A stretch of 64,000 nt of DNA from Macrocystis pyrifera (lineage: Eukaryota; Sar; Phaeophyceae; Laminariales; Laminariaceae): the NCBI GenBank assembly GCA_031763025.1, contig JASSKH010000002.1, positions 19,472,168-19,536,167 of the forward strand, written 5' to 3'. Positions 1 through 10,439 of the stretch are shown here, piece by piece. A program made the translations under genes and the position numbers. Below the pieces are notes generated by a model. It worked only from the letters and a program-made list of their open reading frames with translations. It was not told the DNA's origin and did no database searches. The first letter of the stretch is position 1, and every line of letters starts with the position of its first letter.

Positions 1-188
1 GTTGTTGCCTGCTTTTCTGATGAGCGCCTCGCCCCTTCGTTCAGAAGACATCTGGCGAGGCAAACCGCAACTAATACAATAGCTTATATCATCATCAAGC
101 ACCTCGTGTCAGTGACCAGAATAGAGCCAAAGGCATCAACCTGCTAGCAGTAGTCGGTCCCTAGGTCCATACTGCCTTACACTTAACA
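1..188 (+). repeat. 3' part of the 5' LTR
   Basis: Direct repeat of 23,711-23,897, colinear over its whole length with small differences only. It ends in CA at 187-188, as LTRs usually do. The start of the LTR lies left of the window, so its full length is unknown. The visible divergence indicates an old insertion. Confidence 0.85.
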
Positions 189-189
189 C

Positions 190-207
190 TGGCGTCGTCG
201 ACTACAC
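190..207 (+). promoter_or_regulatory. candidate primer-binding site
   Basis: TGGCGTCGTCGACTAC starts two bases after the LTR end. Ty3-type primer-binding sites begin with TGG, complementary to the CCA end of a tRNA, within a few bases of the LTR. Position and first three bases fit. The matching tRNA cannot be named without the host tRNA set. Confidence 0.45.
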
Positions 208-805
208 TTTTGGTATCTGTTCGAGGTCTGATTTTTTTTTCCGCCGACAATCTGGCTTTTCGCTCTGGCAGTCTGTTTTTTCGGCTTTTTGCTGTTTATA
301 TGATGTCTTCTCCTTTTGGTGATTGCGTTCGAGAGTACGATATCCGCCGCTTCCCCAGCGCGTCGCGCGGTGAGACTGATGCAACAGCCGCTATAGGTTC
401 ACGCGCTGTTGGTCCGCGCGACGCAGGGGATTTTTCGTTTTCTCCCGGTCTGCTTGGTTATTTGCTTGTTGGTAACTCGAGCATCTGTATCGCTGCTACT
501 AATTTTTATCGTGCCACAGCCCCTCTGTCACTGTTTGCAACACGTAGACCCTTGTTCCTTTGGCCCATGCTTGTCGCTGATTCGACTCTGCAGCCCGCTG
601 CCAGGCCGGACACAGCGACAAGCGCGCTGGCCCCAGAACGGCACTCCAGGCAGGCGGTTCCGTTCTGGGCGCAGCAGGATAGTCGGCCGAGCCTCTCCCG
701 AGTGTATGATGTCCGTCAAGCTAAAAATCCGAGTTATTTTTTTCGTGATCGGCTCGGCCCCCCTCCTTCTTTCCATGCCGTGCATGCAGCGCCCTTTTTT
801 TTGGT

Positions 806-1660
806 ATGAACACGGATAGTTTCGATGCACGTTTATACGTTAGTGAGGTGGGACCCGAGGACGTTCGGTCCTCGTGCTCACCTCTCCCTGTGCTCATGGC
901 ACCCGAGCGCGGCACAGTTGTTCCCCCTGTAACCGCGCTTGGCCCTCGTACCCGCTCACAGACAAGACGCGCTGCCGCGCTTTTGCAGTCCCACAACATG
1001 CATCCCTCGGGCGACTGCCTGTCGCCTGACCCGTCTCACATTGACCGTTCCGTTCGTTGTGAAGCTGATGCGAGACTTCCTGTTTCTTCTTCGCCCGCGC
1101 GAGATGTACGACGTGCCCGACGCGCAGCTCGTGCGTCGGCACAAGCTCCGCCTACTAGCAGATTTTTTGTTGTTGTGTCTGAAGAACAACTTGATTTCAC
1201 TATGCCCTCGTATGGTGACATTTCGGTTGCGCCTATTAGTAGTAATAATAGTGGAGTTGTTGATCCTGCTCGAGACGTCCAGCAAGCCACCGCTGTGCCG
1301 CCGTACAGCAGTGATTATTTTCATGCCACAGCAGACAGCGATTTTTTTTATACAGCAGCAGGACTCTCAGCTTTTATTCCTGACCCACCGTGCGGTCATT
1401 TTCATGTTGCACCAAGTACCGATTTGTTTAGTGTCGTTTCCCCTGCACTGCACGCCAATCAAACCGCACACGTGCCGTCATACAGCAGTGATTATTTTCA
1501 TGCCACAGCAGACAGCGACATTTTTGGTACGGCAGCAGCACTCTCAGCTTTTATTCCTGACCCGCCGTGCAGTCATTTTCATGTTGCACTGAGTACCCTT
1601 TTTTTTGTTGCACTGGGTACCGGTTTTTTTGGTTGCACTGATTTTTTTTTGTTGCACTGA
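806..1660 (+). CDS. leader ORF of the LTR element, function unknown
   Basis: An open frame of 284 codons lies between the primer-binding site and gag. The first half is rich in Arg, Ala, Ser and Pro. The second half has two copies of a stretch reading YSSDYFHATADSD followed by LSAFIPDPPC. No family is recognised. The duplication lies in DNA that is itself tandemly repeated (1,296-1,600), so the open frame may be a by-product of repeat structure. The overlapping frame at 939-1,592 is also open, which argues against strong coding constraint. Confidence 0.25.
   Translation: MNTDSFDARLYVSEVGPEDVRSSCSPLPVLMAPERGTVVPPVTALGPRTRSQTRRAAALLQSHNMHPSGDCLSPDPSHIDRSVRCEADARLPVSSSPARDVRRARRAARASAQAPPTSRFFVVVSEEQLDFTMPSYGDISVAPISSNNSGVVDPARDVQQATAVPPYSSDYFHATADSDFFYTAAGLSAFIPDPPCGHFHVAPSTDLFSVVSPALHANQTAHVPSYSSDYFHATADSDIFGTAAALSAFIPDPPCSHFHVALSTLFFVALGTGFFGCTDFFLLH
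1296..1600 (+). repeat. two tandem units of about 180 bp
   Basis: The unit beginning near CAGCAGTGATTATTTTCATG occurs at about 1,307 and again at about 1,485. Each copy continues through CCACAGCAGACAGCG, TTTATTCCTGACCC and CATTTTCATGTTGCAC in the same order. This is part of the retroelement leader. Confidence 0.8.
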
Positions 1661-1705
1661 GTAGCGACTTTTTTGTTGCACTAAGTACCGATTTTTTTTG
1701 TTACT
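1580..1705 (+). repeat. short tandem repeat, TTGTTGCACTGAGTACC type
   Basis: Five or six diverged units of about 25-30 bp, each TTGCACTGAGTACC followed by a T run, lie directly after the 180-bp units. They end where a more complex sequence resumes near 1,705. No coding function is seen. Confidence 0.75.
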
Positions 1706-2284
1706 ACCGGCGGTCGAAGGGAGCGTATAAACCGGTCGGGTTCCTTGTTTATGCCTAGCGCCGGGTCCGGGCCTTACGTGCGGATAGCTACGTACAGCGA
1801 GAACGTCCGACTCGAGGTAGCGACTACATACGAGTCTGAAGTTCATCGTTTTTTTTCGCGTTCTGAGCTTTTGCCAGCGCCCAGCGAGCACGGCCTCTTG
1901 ATGTCCCTCGCTGACGTACGTGCGCATTTTATTCCCCTCCGTTCTATCCGTGATGTTTGGGATCTGCCATAGGTATCCCTGCTCGACCGGGAGCACCACA
2001 ATCTGGGGAATTCCAGCGTGCCGACCATATTGTTTCCACCCGCACAAGTGCCTTCGTCATCCATTGCGAGCATAGATTTATCAAGTGATATTGGTTCAAA
2101 TTCGACGCGCGGCGACTTTCCTAGGGTTGTTTGGTTGGTTTCACCTACACGTATTCCCCTTTTTCAAGCCGCGGGGCCGCCCCCCCCCCGACTGTCGTTC
2201 GCATATTCCCTGCTCACTGGGTATTTACGACCGCAGTACTGGCGTGCAACTTTTGCGGAGACGGCATATCCGCGTTCGGTCTGC

Positions 2285-2785
2285 CAACCACTGTTTGCGA
2301 TTTAAATATGCCTCGCTCGGAAGAGCTTGGAAATTCTCTTCTACAACGGCATCCGTCACTCCTCGTATTATTCGAGAGAGACGTTGACTCATCAACCATG
2401 GTTTGCGATTTGAATATGCCTCGCTCGGAAGAGCTTGGAAATTCTCTTCTACAACGGCATCAGTCACTCCTCGTATTATTCGAGAGAGACGTCGACTCAT
2501 CAACCACGGTTTGCGATTTGAATCTTGTGATTCTCTTCGGCGACGAACCACGGTTTGCGAATTGAATCTGCCTCGCTCGAAAGAGCTTTGTGATTCTCTT
2601 CGGCGACGAACCACGGTTTGCGAATTAAATCTGCCTCGTTCGGAAGAGCTTGGTAATTCTCTTCGGCGACGGAATCCGTCACTCCTCGTATTACTCGAGA
2701 GAGACGTCGACTCACCAACCACGGTTTGCGATTTGAATCTGCCTCGCTCGGAAGAGTCGGGTGATTCTCCTTCGCGGCGACCCCC
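2285..2785 (+). repeat. tandem array of units up to about 110 bp in the leader
   Basis: Units start with CGGTTTGCGATTTGAAT and include CTCGCTCGGAAGAGCTTGG and GTATTATTCGAGAGAGACG. Some are shortened by internal deletion. Related units (GTTTGCGATTCGCATAT, CGAGAGAGACGTCGG) reappear at about 12,845-13,010, on the far side of the Helitron-like insertion. The two stretches are therefore one array split by that insertion. Confidence 0.85.
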
Positions 2786-2846
2786 GGTTTGCGATTGGAC
2801 TATACCCCCCCTACCCCCCCCCCCCCCCCTATATATATATTATGTT

Positions 2847-2895
2847 GTAGGGCAGGGCAAGGGTTGCCCCGCTGTTCCCTAGGGTTTTACCATAT
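2847..2895 (-). repeat. hairpin terminus of Helitron-like copy 1
   Basis: The - strand reads CCTAGGGAACAGC, then the hairpin arms around CCC, then CCTAC at the edge. All outer copies are preceded on + by TT. Helitron 3' ends carry a short hairpin close to the terminus; here only about 5-7 bases separate stem and edge, and the end is CTAC rather than CTRR. Confidence 0.6.
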
Positions 2896-3006
2896 AACAA
2901 AAGGTTGGCGGCGGTATGACAATTCTCTCGAGACGTCGAAATTTGCCACCTAGAATATTACTGTTTGCAGGTGCCGCTGTAGCCGCTATTTCGAAGCAAT
3001 CAACGT

Positions 3007-3565
3007 AAACAAAACGTCACAGACGCATCGCGCAGATTGCGACGACCTCGATGTGTCGCGAACACACCCGCACCAAATAAGAAGCCGCCGCGAAGTCCAA
3101 GATGACAAAAGGCATACAAGTTGACTTATCGCCGATGATCGTCACGTGCATGCACCCCGAAAACAACACTCTGTCGACCGAACAGTTAATACAAATGTAG
3201 CTGCGCCGAACTCGCAAAGCTGGACGCGCCGTGCAACGTTTCTGCAAAAAGCGTTCTAGCAAAAAGAGGGCAACAAGAAGCTGTTTCGAAGAAAAAACAT
3301 ACCAGGTACCCAAGAACGTCACAGTCGCATCGCGCAGACTGCGATGACCTGGACGTGTCGCGAACACACCCACACCAAATAAGACGCTGCCGTGAAGTCC
3401 AAGATGACAAAACAAGGAAACTTTTCGCCGATGATCGTCACGCACATGCACCCCGTAAACAACACTCTGTCGACCGAACAGTTAATATAAATGTAGCTGC
3501 GCAGAACTCGCAACGCTGGACGCGCCGTGCAACATTTCTGCAAAAAGCGTTCTAGCAAAAAGAGG
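3007..3565 (+). repeat. tandem duplication (about 300-bp period) next to the terminus of copy 1
   Basis: The stretch from GTCGCATCGCGCAGA to AAAGCGTTCTAGCAAAAAGA occurs twice in a row, at about 3,017-3,270 and 3,318-3,570. The other Helitron-like copies (37,270, 43,650, 62,230) have it once, so the duplication is specific to copy 1. Confidence 0.8.
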
Positions 3566-3656
3566 CAAACAAGAAGGCAGGCAGTCCTAATCGAGAAGCA
3601 ATATCACAGCAAAAATCAAAACGTTTCAACGCACATGTGAAGAACACGCGAGACGC

Positions 3657-5629
3657 TCAAGGCGGCGGTACATTGGAGTCGAATCGGCAAGGCACAGCTG
3701 CGCTCCCCACGTCGTAGTGGCCAGGACTTCGGTAAGGCGGAAGCATGATGGGTCTTCGTCTAGTCGCCTCGATAATCTCCGCGCGTTCTTGGCTTGCGCG
3801 CTCATGGTAGCTAGCACTACGGTACGGTGTCGTTTGTGCCTGGGGCACAGGCAAGGTCATAGACTTTCGAAGGTAGACATACATATGCTCGAAACCATGA
3901 TACCAGTCATTGTCGAAAGCGTCGCAAGACGTCGTACTCCCCCCGAGTATGCAATCGTACTTCAACTACCGCCCTCTCGCACGCAACTGGGTCACGAAAT
4001 GGTTCGGAATGGAGTAGATAACAGCTACGAGGCAGTACTCAACGCCTATCATCAAAATGGGTGACGGTGCTGGCGGCAATCCGGCGTCTTCGTATATGTC
4101 TAAACGTGCAGACGCGAAGAAAACGCGATCTGGGGCGTTGTCCGCACTCCAAGGAAGAATTGACCATGTGGATGTGCTGATGTGCCGGGCGCAGCTCTCG
4201 CCGCAGGGAGGGCACGGAGCAGGTCCAGGAAATGACAAGTCGGAGGCGGCTCCGGTTAGGAACAAGGCATTGACTGCATCCTGGAGTGACTGAGGCGGTC
4301 CGTGCGGGATCAAGACTGGTGCGGGATCTCGCCGTCGTGCACATTGGGATCCGGTTATCTCGATATGGCCATGGTCTTCGATATGGCAATCGGTAGTGTA
4401 GTGCCAGTTGAATCCGAGAGCCTTCCGAGTGTACATCATACGAGCATGCCGTTCGGCGACGTCACCTGGCCACCCGCTGTTGGGGTGGAGGTGATCATCA
4501 GGTCGAAGGGTGATCGCTTCGTATATGGAGCCTGGCGTTCCCATCACGGATCCTGCGCCCGGTAGGCCGCTGCTACCAAGGATCTTGTCACGTGCTTGAG
4601 CCAAAGAATCCTGCATTCCGCAAAAGATTGTGACGCATACCGAACGAAATGATACAATACGTTTATAAGACACATGAAATCACAACGTAGTTTTTGTGTA
4701 TATATGGGTACTCGCGGGCGCCGGTAAGTATTGGGGGGTATTATTACGACGAGATGTAGATAACAGAACAAGCAAGAACTTACCAAGAAGGTGCGTTGGA
4801 GAGGCTCGCCGTCGAACATGCAGGCACGCACAGCCGCTAGAGTGGAGAAGAAGATGGCTCCAGCTGGTGTTGCCATGGTTGGGTTAGGGAGAGGGTGTCC
4901 TTCCCAAGCAGCTATGGCGGAGGCGATGGCGGCATTGAAGAAGCAACTGTTGTTCTCATTGGGCGGCAGAAAAGGTGAAGAGCGGATGGAGCCGGTGTCT
5001 GTTTGTCCGTCGTTGGTGTGGGATGTGTAACCAGCCGGAGGACTTGTCGTGGCCGGTCGGAAAGTGGAGGGATCATCCAAGAACAAGGCTAGTGTAGCCT
5101 TGTCGAGGCGTTCGAGGTAGTCGATCATCGCCGCTACATCGTCGTCCTGTGGATGTGTCAGGTCGTCGAGGGTAACCGGCGACAGCAAGAAGAGCTTGCT
5201 GGCATCGGTCGCTCGGGACAGAGCGACGTAGACAGCCGCGCTGTCCATATAGCCGTCTACTGGCTTGCGAATGTCGAGCACAAGTTTAGGGATGGTTTCG
5301 CCTTGTGCTCGATAGACTGAGGAAAGAATACCAAGAGACAGAGGCACCTGCATTCTGTTGATGGTGAATTTTCGCTTGCCCTTACCAACGATGGAGAACT
5401 TCCTGTAAACCGGACAGCAGCCGATGACACCTCGAGGGAGCCCGTCCAGCTTTAGCCCAGCTCTGTCGGCGGCGTCGATGTAGATGAGCACTCGTGTAGG
5501 CGGGTACTGTAGTTCGACGACATGATATCCGGTGACCTTGTTGGGTTCTTCCTTTAATGGCCAAGTTGGAGGACTTAGGTAAGCTCTATTCTTCCTGTTC
5601 CGTCGTGACGATCGTCTAGGCTCCTCGAC
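3657..5629 (-). pseudogene. Pif1-type helicase C-terminus fused to a USP-like (C19) cysteine protease
   Basis: Exon 1 (5,629-4,784) carries helicase motif V (SSVYRAQGETIP) and motif VI (VYVALSRATD), the C-terminal signature of Pif1/Helitron SF1B helicases. About 90 residues later comes NENNSCFFNAAIA, resembling the USP Cys box, with the Cys codon near 4,945. A 173-bp intron (4,783-4,611) with donor GTAAGT and acceptor TGCAG joins it in phase 0 to exon 2. Exon 2 has the USP order: PPQSLQDAV, a CPPC zinc pair, WSILPWSA, then VEYCLVAVIYSIPNHFVTQL with the presumed catalytic His, and a C-terminal HMYVY strand. A TAG at 3,966-3,968 replaces a Trp codon that is intact in the other copies. The N-terminal helicase motifs and any Rep domain are missing. 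An AG acceptor just before 5,629 suggests further upstream exons once existed. Confidence 0.75.
4611..4783 (-). other. spliceosomal intron in the helicase-USP gene
   Basis: The donor reads CTTG|GTAAGTTC and the acceptor GGAATGCAG|GATTC on the - strand. The length of 173 bp is not a multiple of three, and only its removal joins the two open frames. Exon ends fall on codon boundaries (phase 0). All in-frame evidence for the fusion depends on it, so cDNA would settle it. Confidence 0.75.
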
Positions 5630-5639
5630 CTAGGAGCTA

Positions 5640-6984
5640 GTGATGTAGTTGCCGCTCGTCGTCAAGACATTCGTTTGTTGTCTACTCGTACTACATACTC
5701 GTGTTTCCTCGTCCAGCGTCTGTACAGACTATTTGCGAGGCGCTGTTGTTGTGGTACGACTCCGCGGTAGAAGTCAAGCGCATCGTGCACAGGAGAGGTA
5801 CCCATCAATCATAACGAGCGGGAAGACAACCGCCAATCAGTTGCTGATGCTGCTCCTCCTGCTGCCACAGCAGTTGCTGGTGCGGTTGCTGGTGCTGCGT
5901 TCTGTCAGTGACGGTGTTCATTTCAGTTGTTTATTCTTGGTGATTTGTGAGTACAATTTCGCGGTTGAGGTCGCAGTATGCTGCTGCCTTACAAGTGTAA
6001 GTATTTATAGGCGTATTTCGGGACATACATACTTTGTGAGGTTCGAATTTAGTTGATTGTGGATTGAAGATGATGCTGTTGCTGCCGCTGTTCCTTGTGC
6101 GGGTTTTCAGAAGAAGTGACGGCAGCAGGAGGCGCAGCCATAAAGCACTAGACGTTGACCACCCGAACCGAACCCTAATCCCAACCCGGACGTTACGGGG
6201 TTATCCGTGCTTGGTTGGAAAACATCCGCTCGCACGTAGCTGCTGCTGATGTTGCATCTGCTGCTTGAAACTGTTGGGTCCCGTTTCAGGGACAAACTTT
6301 AATCTTCAATAGAAAAGGGTGTAGTTTGTCCTCAAACAACAAAAAATCAAAACGGAACTTGCTGTTGTAGTGCCCAAAAAAATCAGCTGTTCTGCTGCTG
6401 CTGCCTTCTGTTTGCGTTGGGGTAAGCAGGAAATGCTGACAACCCGTCCCGAACTCTCCCTCTAACCCGAACGCTATGGGGTGACTTGTGCTTGTATGCA
6501 AAGCATCCGCTCACTGTCCGCGCCGGTCCTCGTTCCTTTTTTTCCCTCCTCTGTGGCTTGTCTATGGGTACAATTTAAGCAGCTCGCCTTCCTGCTGTAC
6601 CTGTGTTGCTGCCGCTGCCGTTTTCTGTTTGCGTTGAATAATGCTACGGGGTGTCTCTGTGGGTACGAATTCGCGAATGAGGTCTTGTAGAAGATGCTCT
6701 TACTGCTGTATAAGCCGTGTCTACTTATAGCCGTCTTTCGTGACATAGATGTGCGAGGTAGAATTTTACTTATGGAAGACGTTGCTGTTGCTGCATCAGT
6801 CTTTATTTTCATCCCGTGGTGTTTTTTTTTTTCCTCTCTGCGATGACAAAAGTACGGTACACTAAACCCAAAATAGATTACATTTTCAGTCAAGGTATCA
6901 GAACCGTTTTTTGGTATACCGTTTTATGACAGAAAAAATATAGCCACTTTGTGAAAATCTGCCGTTCTGCTGCTGCTGCTGCTG

Positions 6985-7036
<52 letters not shown>

Positions 7037-7680
7037 GCTGCTGCCTGTTTGCGTTGGGGTAAGCAGGAAATGCTGACAACCCGTCCCGAACTGCCGTTTT
7101 CTGTTTGCGTTGAATAATGCTATGGGGTGTCTCTGTGGGTACAAATTCGCGAATGAGGTCTTGCAGAAGATGCTCTTACTGCTGTATAAGCCGTGTCTAC
7201 TTATAGCTGTCTTTCGTGACATAGATGTGCTTATTTTCATCCCTTGGTATTTTTTTTTCCTCTCTGTGATAAAGAAGTCGCAAAAATGGCAAATCCCGTA
7301 CGTACGTACATACCCCACATAGGGTTACTTTTTTCTTGTTGTGATATGATGTATGCACGGAAGACAAAGCACAGCACCGCATAGCAGCATCGCAAAAAAC
7401 CCCGTCCCCTTCATGTAATAATTTTCTGTCTGATTGGAACACCTTGCACCGGTCAAACAAGACAAAAATTCATCTGTGCTTGGAATGCTGCGCGCTGCTG
7501 CTGCCGTGTCAGTCTTTCGAAACGTGAAAAGCCAAAAATTGCGAGGTAGAACTTTGCTATTCATAGATTGAACGACATCCAGCACACCCAAACATCGTTC
7601 GACTTCCCATGCTTCGATTCCCTCTGTACGATATTATGACGCAGGTGCCCGCCGTGTGGCTCTTACACCAGCATCACTTC
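5640..7680. repeat. CTG-rich repeat region inside Helitron-like copy 1
   Basis: No gene is seen. GGGTAAGCAGGAAATGCTGAC occurs at about 6,420 and 7,055. A block of about 120 bp from GAATAATGCTACGGGG to TTCGTGACATAGATGTG occurs at about 6,637 and 7,110. A CTG microsatellite fills about 6,960-7,036. Open frames here (for example 6,890-7,318 on -) are poly-Ser or other low-complexity artefacts. Confidence 0.7.
6961..7036 (+). repeat. (CTG)n microsatellite
   Basis: A nearly pure TGC/CTG run of about 25 units has one interruption near 6,987. It lies between the duplicated blocks of the same region. Confidence 0.95.
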
Positions 7681-7688
7681 GCAGGTGA

Positions 7689-8444
7689 CCGATAAACAAA
7701 CGTCCTCTCAACTGCCACGTCTGCGGCAACGATCTCGCTCCTGGTAGCCCTTACGGGAAAAAAAAAAAAACCGCTCAAGCTGTGGACGAGCAAGGAGGCG
7801 CCTCCTCCGCACCCCCTAGGATGGAGTATTTTCATCTAGATGGAGCAGCTTGTCGCCCGAATGAGGTCGAAGAAGACTCTACGATAAAATGCAGCGAATG
7901 TGAAGAATTGGCGGTTTTTGATGTGGCGGGTGACGGCGATCTGGACTTTATGAGCTGTGAACCATGCTTTTACACCCAACGGGCTGACGTCCTGCGGGCA
8001 GGACACGATTTGATCATGAAGATGAAAATGTCGAAGAAGCAACACGTGTACCGCAGCACCGTGGTGATTTCGCACAGCCCGCGGTCGCCGCAGAGCCCGC
8101 AGTCACGGCAGAATACACAGTCGCCGCAGAGCCCGCAGTCGCCGCTGGGGGCGCAAACGTCCCCGAGCTCCCGTACGCCGCAAAGAACAAGTCCGGCCCA
8201 GATACCGCACAGCCCGCGGTCGCCGCAGATCCCGCGATCGCCGCAGAGCCCGCAGTCGCCGCAGAACACGCAGTCGCCGCAGAACACGCAGTCGCCGCAG
8301 GGGGCGCAAATGGCCCAGAGCTCCCGTACGCAGCAAAAAACAAGTCCGGCTCAGACCCGCAAGGGGAAACCGAAGGGCAAAAATAAAGCTGTGGACCACG
8401 GGGAGGGTCCGATCGAGACCCCGTCATCTAAGGGCCACTCCTAA
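7689..8444 (+). CDS. zinc-binding-like protein with Ser-Pro-Gln repeats, unknown function
   Basis: The frame is open from 7,689 (after a TGA at 7,686) to the TAA at 8,442. Its first ATG, in MEYFHLDGAA, is at 7,821, so an upstream exon or a later start is possible. Cysteine pairs NCHVCGND, KCSECEE and SCEPC suggest a zinc-binding fold, followed by a basic segment (MKMKMSKKQ). The C-terminal half consists of SPQ/NTQ tripeptide repeats encoded by a CGCAGAGCCCGCAGT-type minisatellite, ending in a Lys/Gly-rich tail. It lies inside Helitron-like copy 1 on the opposite strand to the helicase-USP gene, directly left of the 0.75-kb inverted-repeat element. It could be captured cargo. No homologue is recognised. 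Confidence 0.45.
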   Translation, partial: PINKRPLNCHVCGNDLAPGSPYGKKKKTAQAVDEQGGASSAPPRMEYFHLDGAACRPNEVEEDSTIKCSECEELAVFDVAGDGDLDFMSCEPCFYTQRADVLRAGHDLIMKMKMSKKQHVYRSTVVISHSPRSPQSPQSRQNTQSPQSPQSPLGAQTSPSSRTPQRTSPAQIPHSPRSPQIPRSPQSPQSPQNTQSPQNTQSPQGAQMAQSSRTQQKTSPAQTRKGKPKGKNKAVDHGEGPIETPSSKGHS

Positions 8445-9184
8445 CGAACAAAAAAAATCACGATTCGTGATATTTTTGTCGTGAATCGTGATTTTTTTGT
8501 CGTGAATCACGACAAAAAAAATCACGATTCATGACGCCAATTTTTCTAGCTTCTCCCTAAAAAAAAACAAAATCACGATTCGTGACATTTGTCGTGTCTC
8601 AAAATACGCCTGATCAAGGCACTACGCAACCCACGCGCACCAACGGTATCCGATGGTCGGTATAGGGGCATGGCAGACTCTGCTTCGTACGCCGCTTGTG
8701 GACAACGGGCGGCTACCCAAAGACACCGCTGGGCGCGGGCTAACGAGGAGGTTGTGGCCTCGAAATTTTCAGGAGGAGGAGCCACTGCTGGAAGACAAAC
8801 GCGAACATGACCTGGGAATGTCACAGGCCGGGCCGGGCAGACGGCCTGCGAGATGGAATCTAGCGAAACGAGCTTGGCCGACGGTCGGTAAAGTTGGAAT
8901 CTCGTAGGGCTGGGTCAGGCTTCGTCCCGTGATTCGAATATGTCACGGGCTGGGCCAGGTGCGGACGGCCCAGCCCGGCCTGGTCGTGCCCCACTCTCGA
9001 GAGTTGGCTCCACACCCCCGAAAAACGTTGGGTTTGAAATATCAGAATTTTAACTATGAAAATATCACGAAACGCGACGTTTTTCGGCTTTTTTCGTTAG
9101 AACTGAAACGTCACGGATCGCGATCTTTTGGCATGCCAAAAAATCACGAATCGTGATTTTTTTTCGGTTCGTTAGGAATGGCCC
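8432..9184. mobile_element. 0.75-kb TIR element, copy 1 (PIF/Harbinger-like MITE)
   Basis: It starts GGGCCACTCCTAACGAAC and ends GTTCGTTAGGAATGGCCC, imperfect terminal inverted repeats, and is flanked by TAA at 8,429-8,431 and 9,185-9,187. Inside both ends are several copies of ATCACGATTCGTGAT-like motifs. There is no transposase frame. A three-base TWA target duplication with GGGCC-like ends is the hallmark of PIF/Harbinger elements. Confidence 0.8.
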
Positions 9185-9359
9185 TAAGCGCCAACATGTC
9201 GAGTAGATGGGACCACAGAGAGGGTAAGAGAGGGTCCGATCGAGACCCCGGCCGCTAAGCGGCAGTTATCCTGTTTTCTCATTGTCCGTATATACACTAC
9301 GCAGTGTGTAGTAAGTTTAAAGGATAGGTTGTTTGTCATTATTTGTAGTTTTAGGCCGT

Positions 9360-10140
9360 TTGCGTCGTAATGTAAGTATCGCAAGAACGTATTCGTACCA
9401 TAGAATTTCCGCTTTATTTATTTCTTTCGTTTTTGGTACTATAGAATTTGGTTTTGGCACTACAAGAAGTGGGTACCGTAGGTTGTCGGTACGGAGAACT
9501 CAGTATCATTGCTGTCTTGTTTCGACCAGCTGTGTAGGGTGTTAGAAGGGTAGGTGTTCTGTCGTCCTTTGTTGAGGCAGACTCTTGGCGTAGGATATTG
9601 TGGTCGTGGGACGCTGACCTCAATGTGGGCACTAAATTGCTGTATATCGTCCTATGTCCTATATATAGTGTAAGTATCAAGAAAAGTACGTACGAAGTAC
9701 GTATTCGTACCATAGAATTTCCGCTTTTTCTTTTGGTCTTGGTACTATAAGATTTGGTTTTGGCACTAGAAATAGTGGGTACCGTAGGTTGTAGGTATAT
9801 ATGGAGTTGTAGGCCGTTGTTGACGCGGGCCGTTGTCGTCCTGCCAAATGCAAGTCTCAAGCAAAGTACGTAGGAAAGACGTAGGTAGTTTGTCATTTTT
9901 TTCAGTGACTGTATCACTGCTATCTTGTTTCGACGAGCTGTGTAGAGCAGACGGGTAGGTTGTCTGTCGTCCTTTGTTGTTGTAGGCTGTTGTCGTCGCA
10001 TATTGTTGTCGTGGGACGCTGACCTCAATGTGGGCACTAAATTGGTTGTTGTTGTCGTGTGAAGGAGGCACCGTGAGTTGTACGTAGTTCGCGTTCTTCT
10101 TGCCGGTTGTTGTTGTAGTGGGACGCTAACTCTTGTCGCG
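9360..10140 (+). repeat. diverged internal segment of the Helitron-like family
   Basis: AATGTAAGTATC, then CGTATTCGTACCATAGAATT, then GTGGGTACCGTAGG and GGGTAGGTTGTCTGTCGTCC occur here and at 39,280, 44,218 and 63,485. In copy 1 the motif string is repeated within the segment, at about 9,370 and 9,668. Short - strand frames here change with repeat length and are not supported as genes. Confidence 0.75.
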
Positions 10141-10439
10141 GTCGACCTTGTTTTTTTTTCGAACTAATTGGAAATAATTATTTCCCCTCAGCTTCTTTTT
10201 CCTCTGCCCTGCTGGCCATTTTTATGAGCGATGGACGACGAAACTCTTCCTGCTTCATGCGGCACATTGTCGGATAAGGCTGCACACTGCACGTATAAAA
10301 CTTACACGAATGAGGTACTTTTGCACGTGGAACATTCGGAGAGTCCTGCCGGGGATTTTTACGGGCGGGCATAGACACTAAAGACAGCACTGCACGTATA
10401 GAACTTACGCACACTTGCACACATACTGCTGTAATACAA

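Noticed and set aside
2285-2785. CRISPR-like array
   Set aside because: Repeats are long, diverged, contiguous and lack unique spacers; the setting is a eukaryotic retroelement leader.
6890-7318. Poly-Ser - strand frame
   Set aside because: Translation of the CTG run; boundaries differ between the duplicated blocks.
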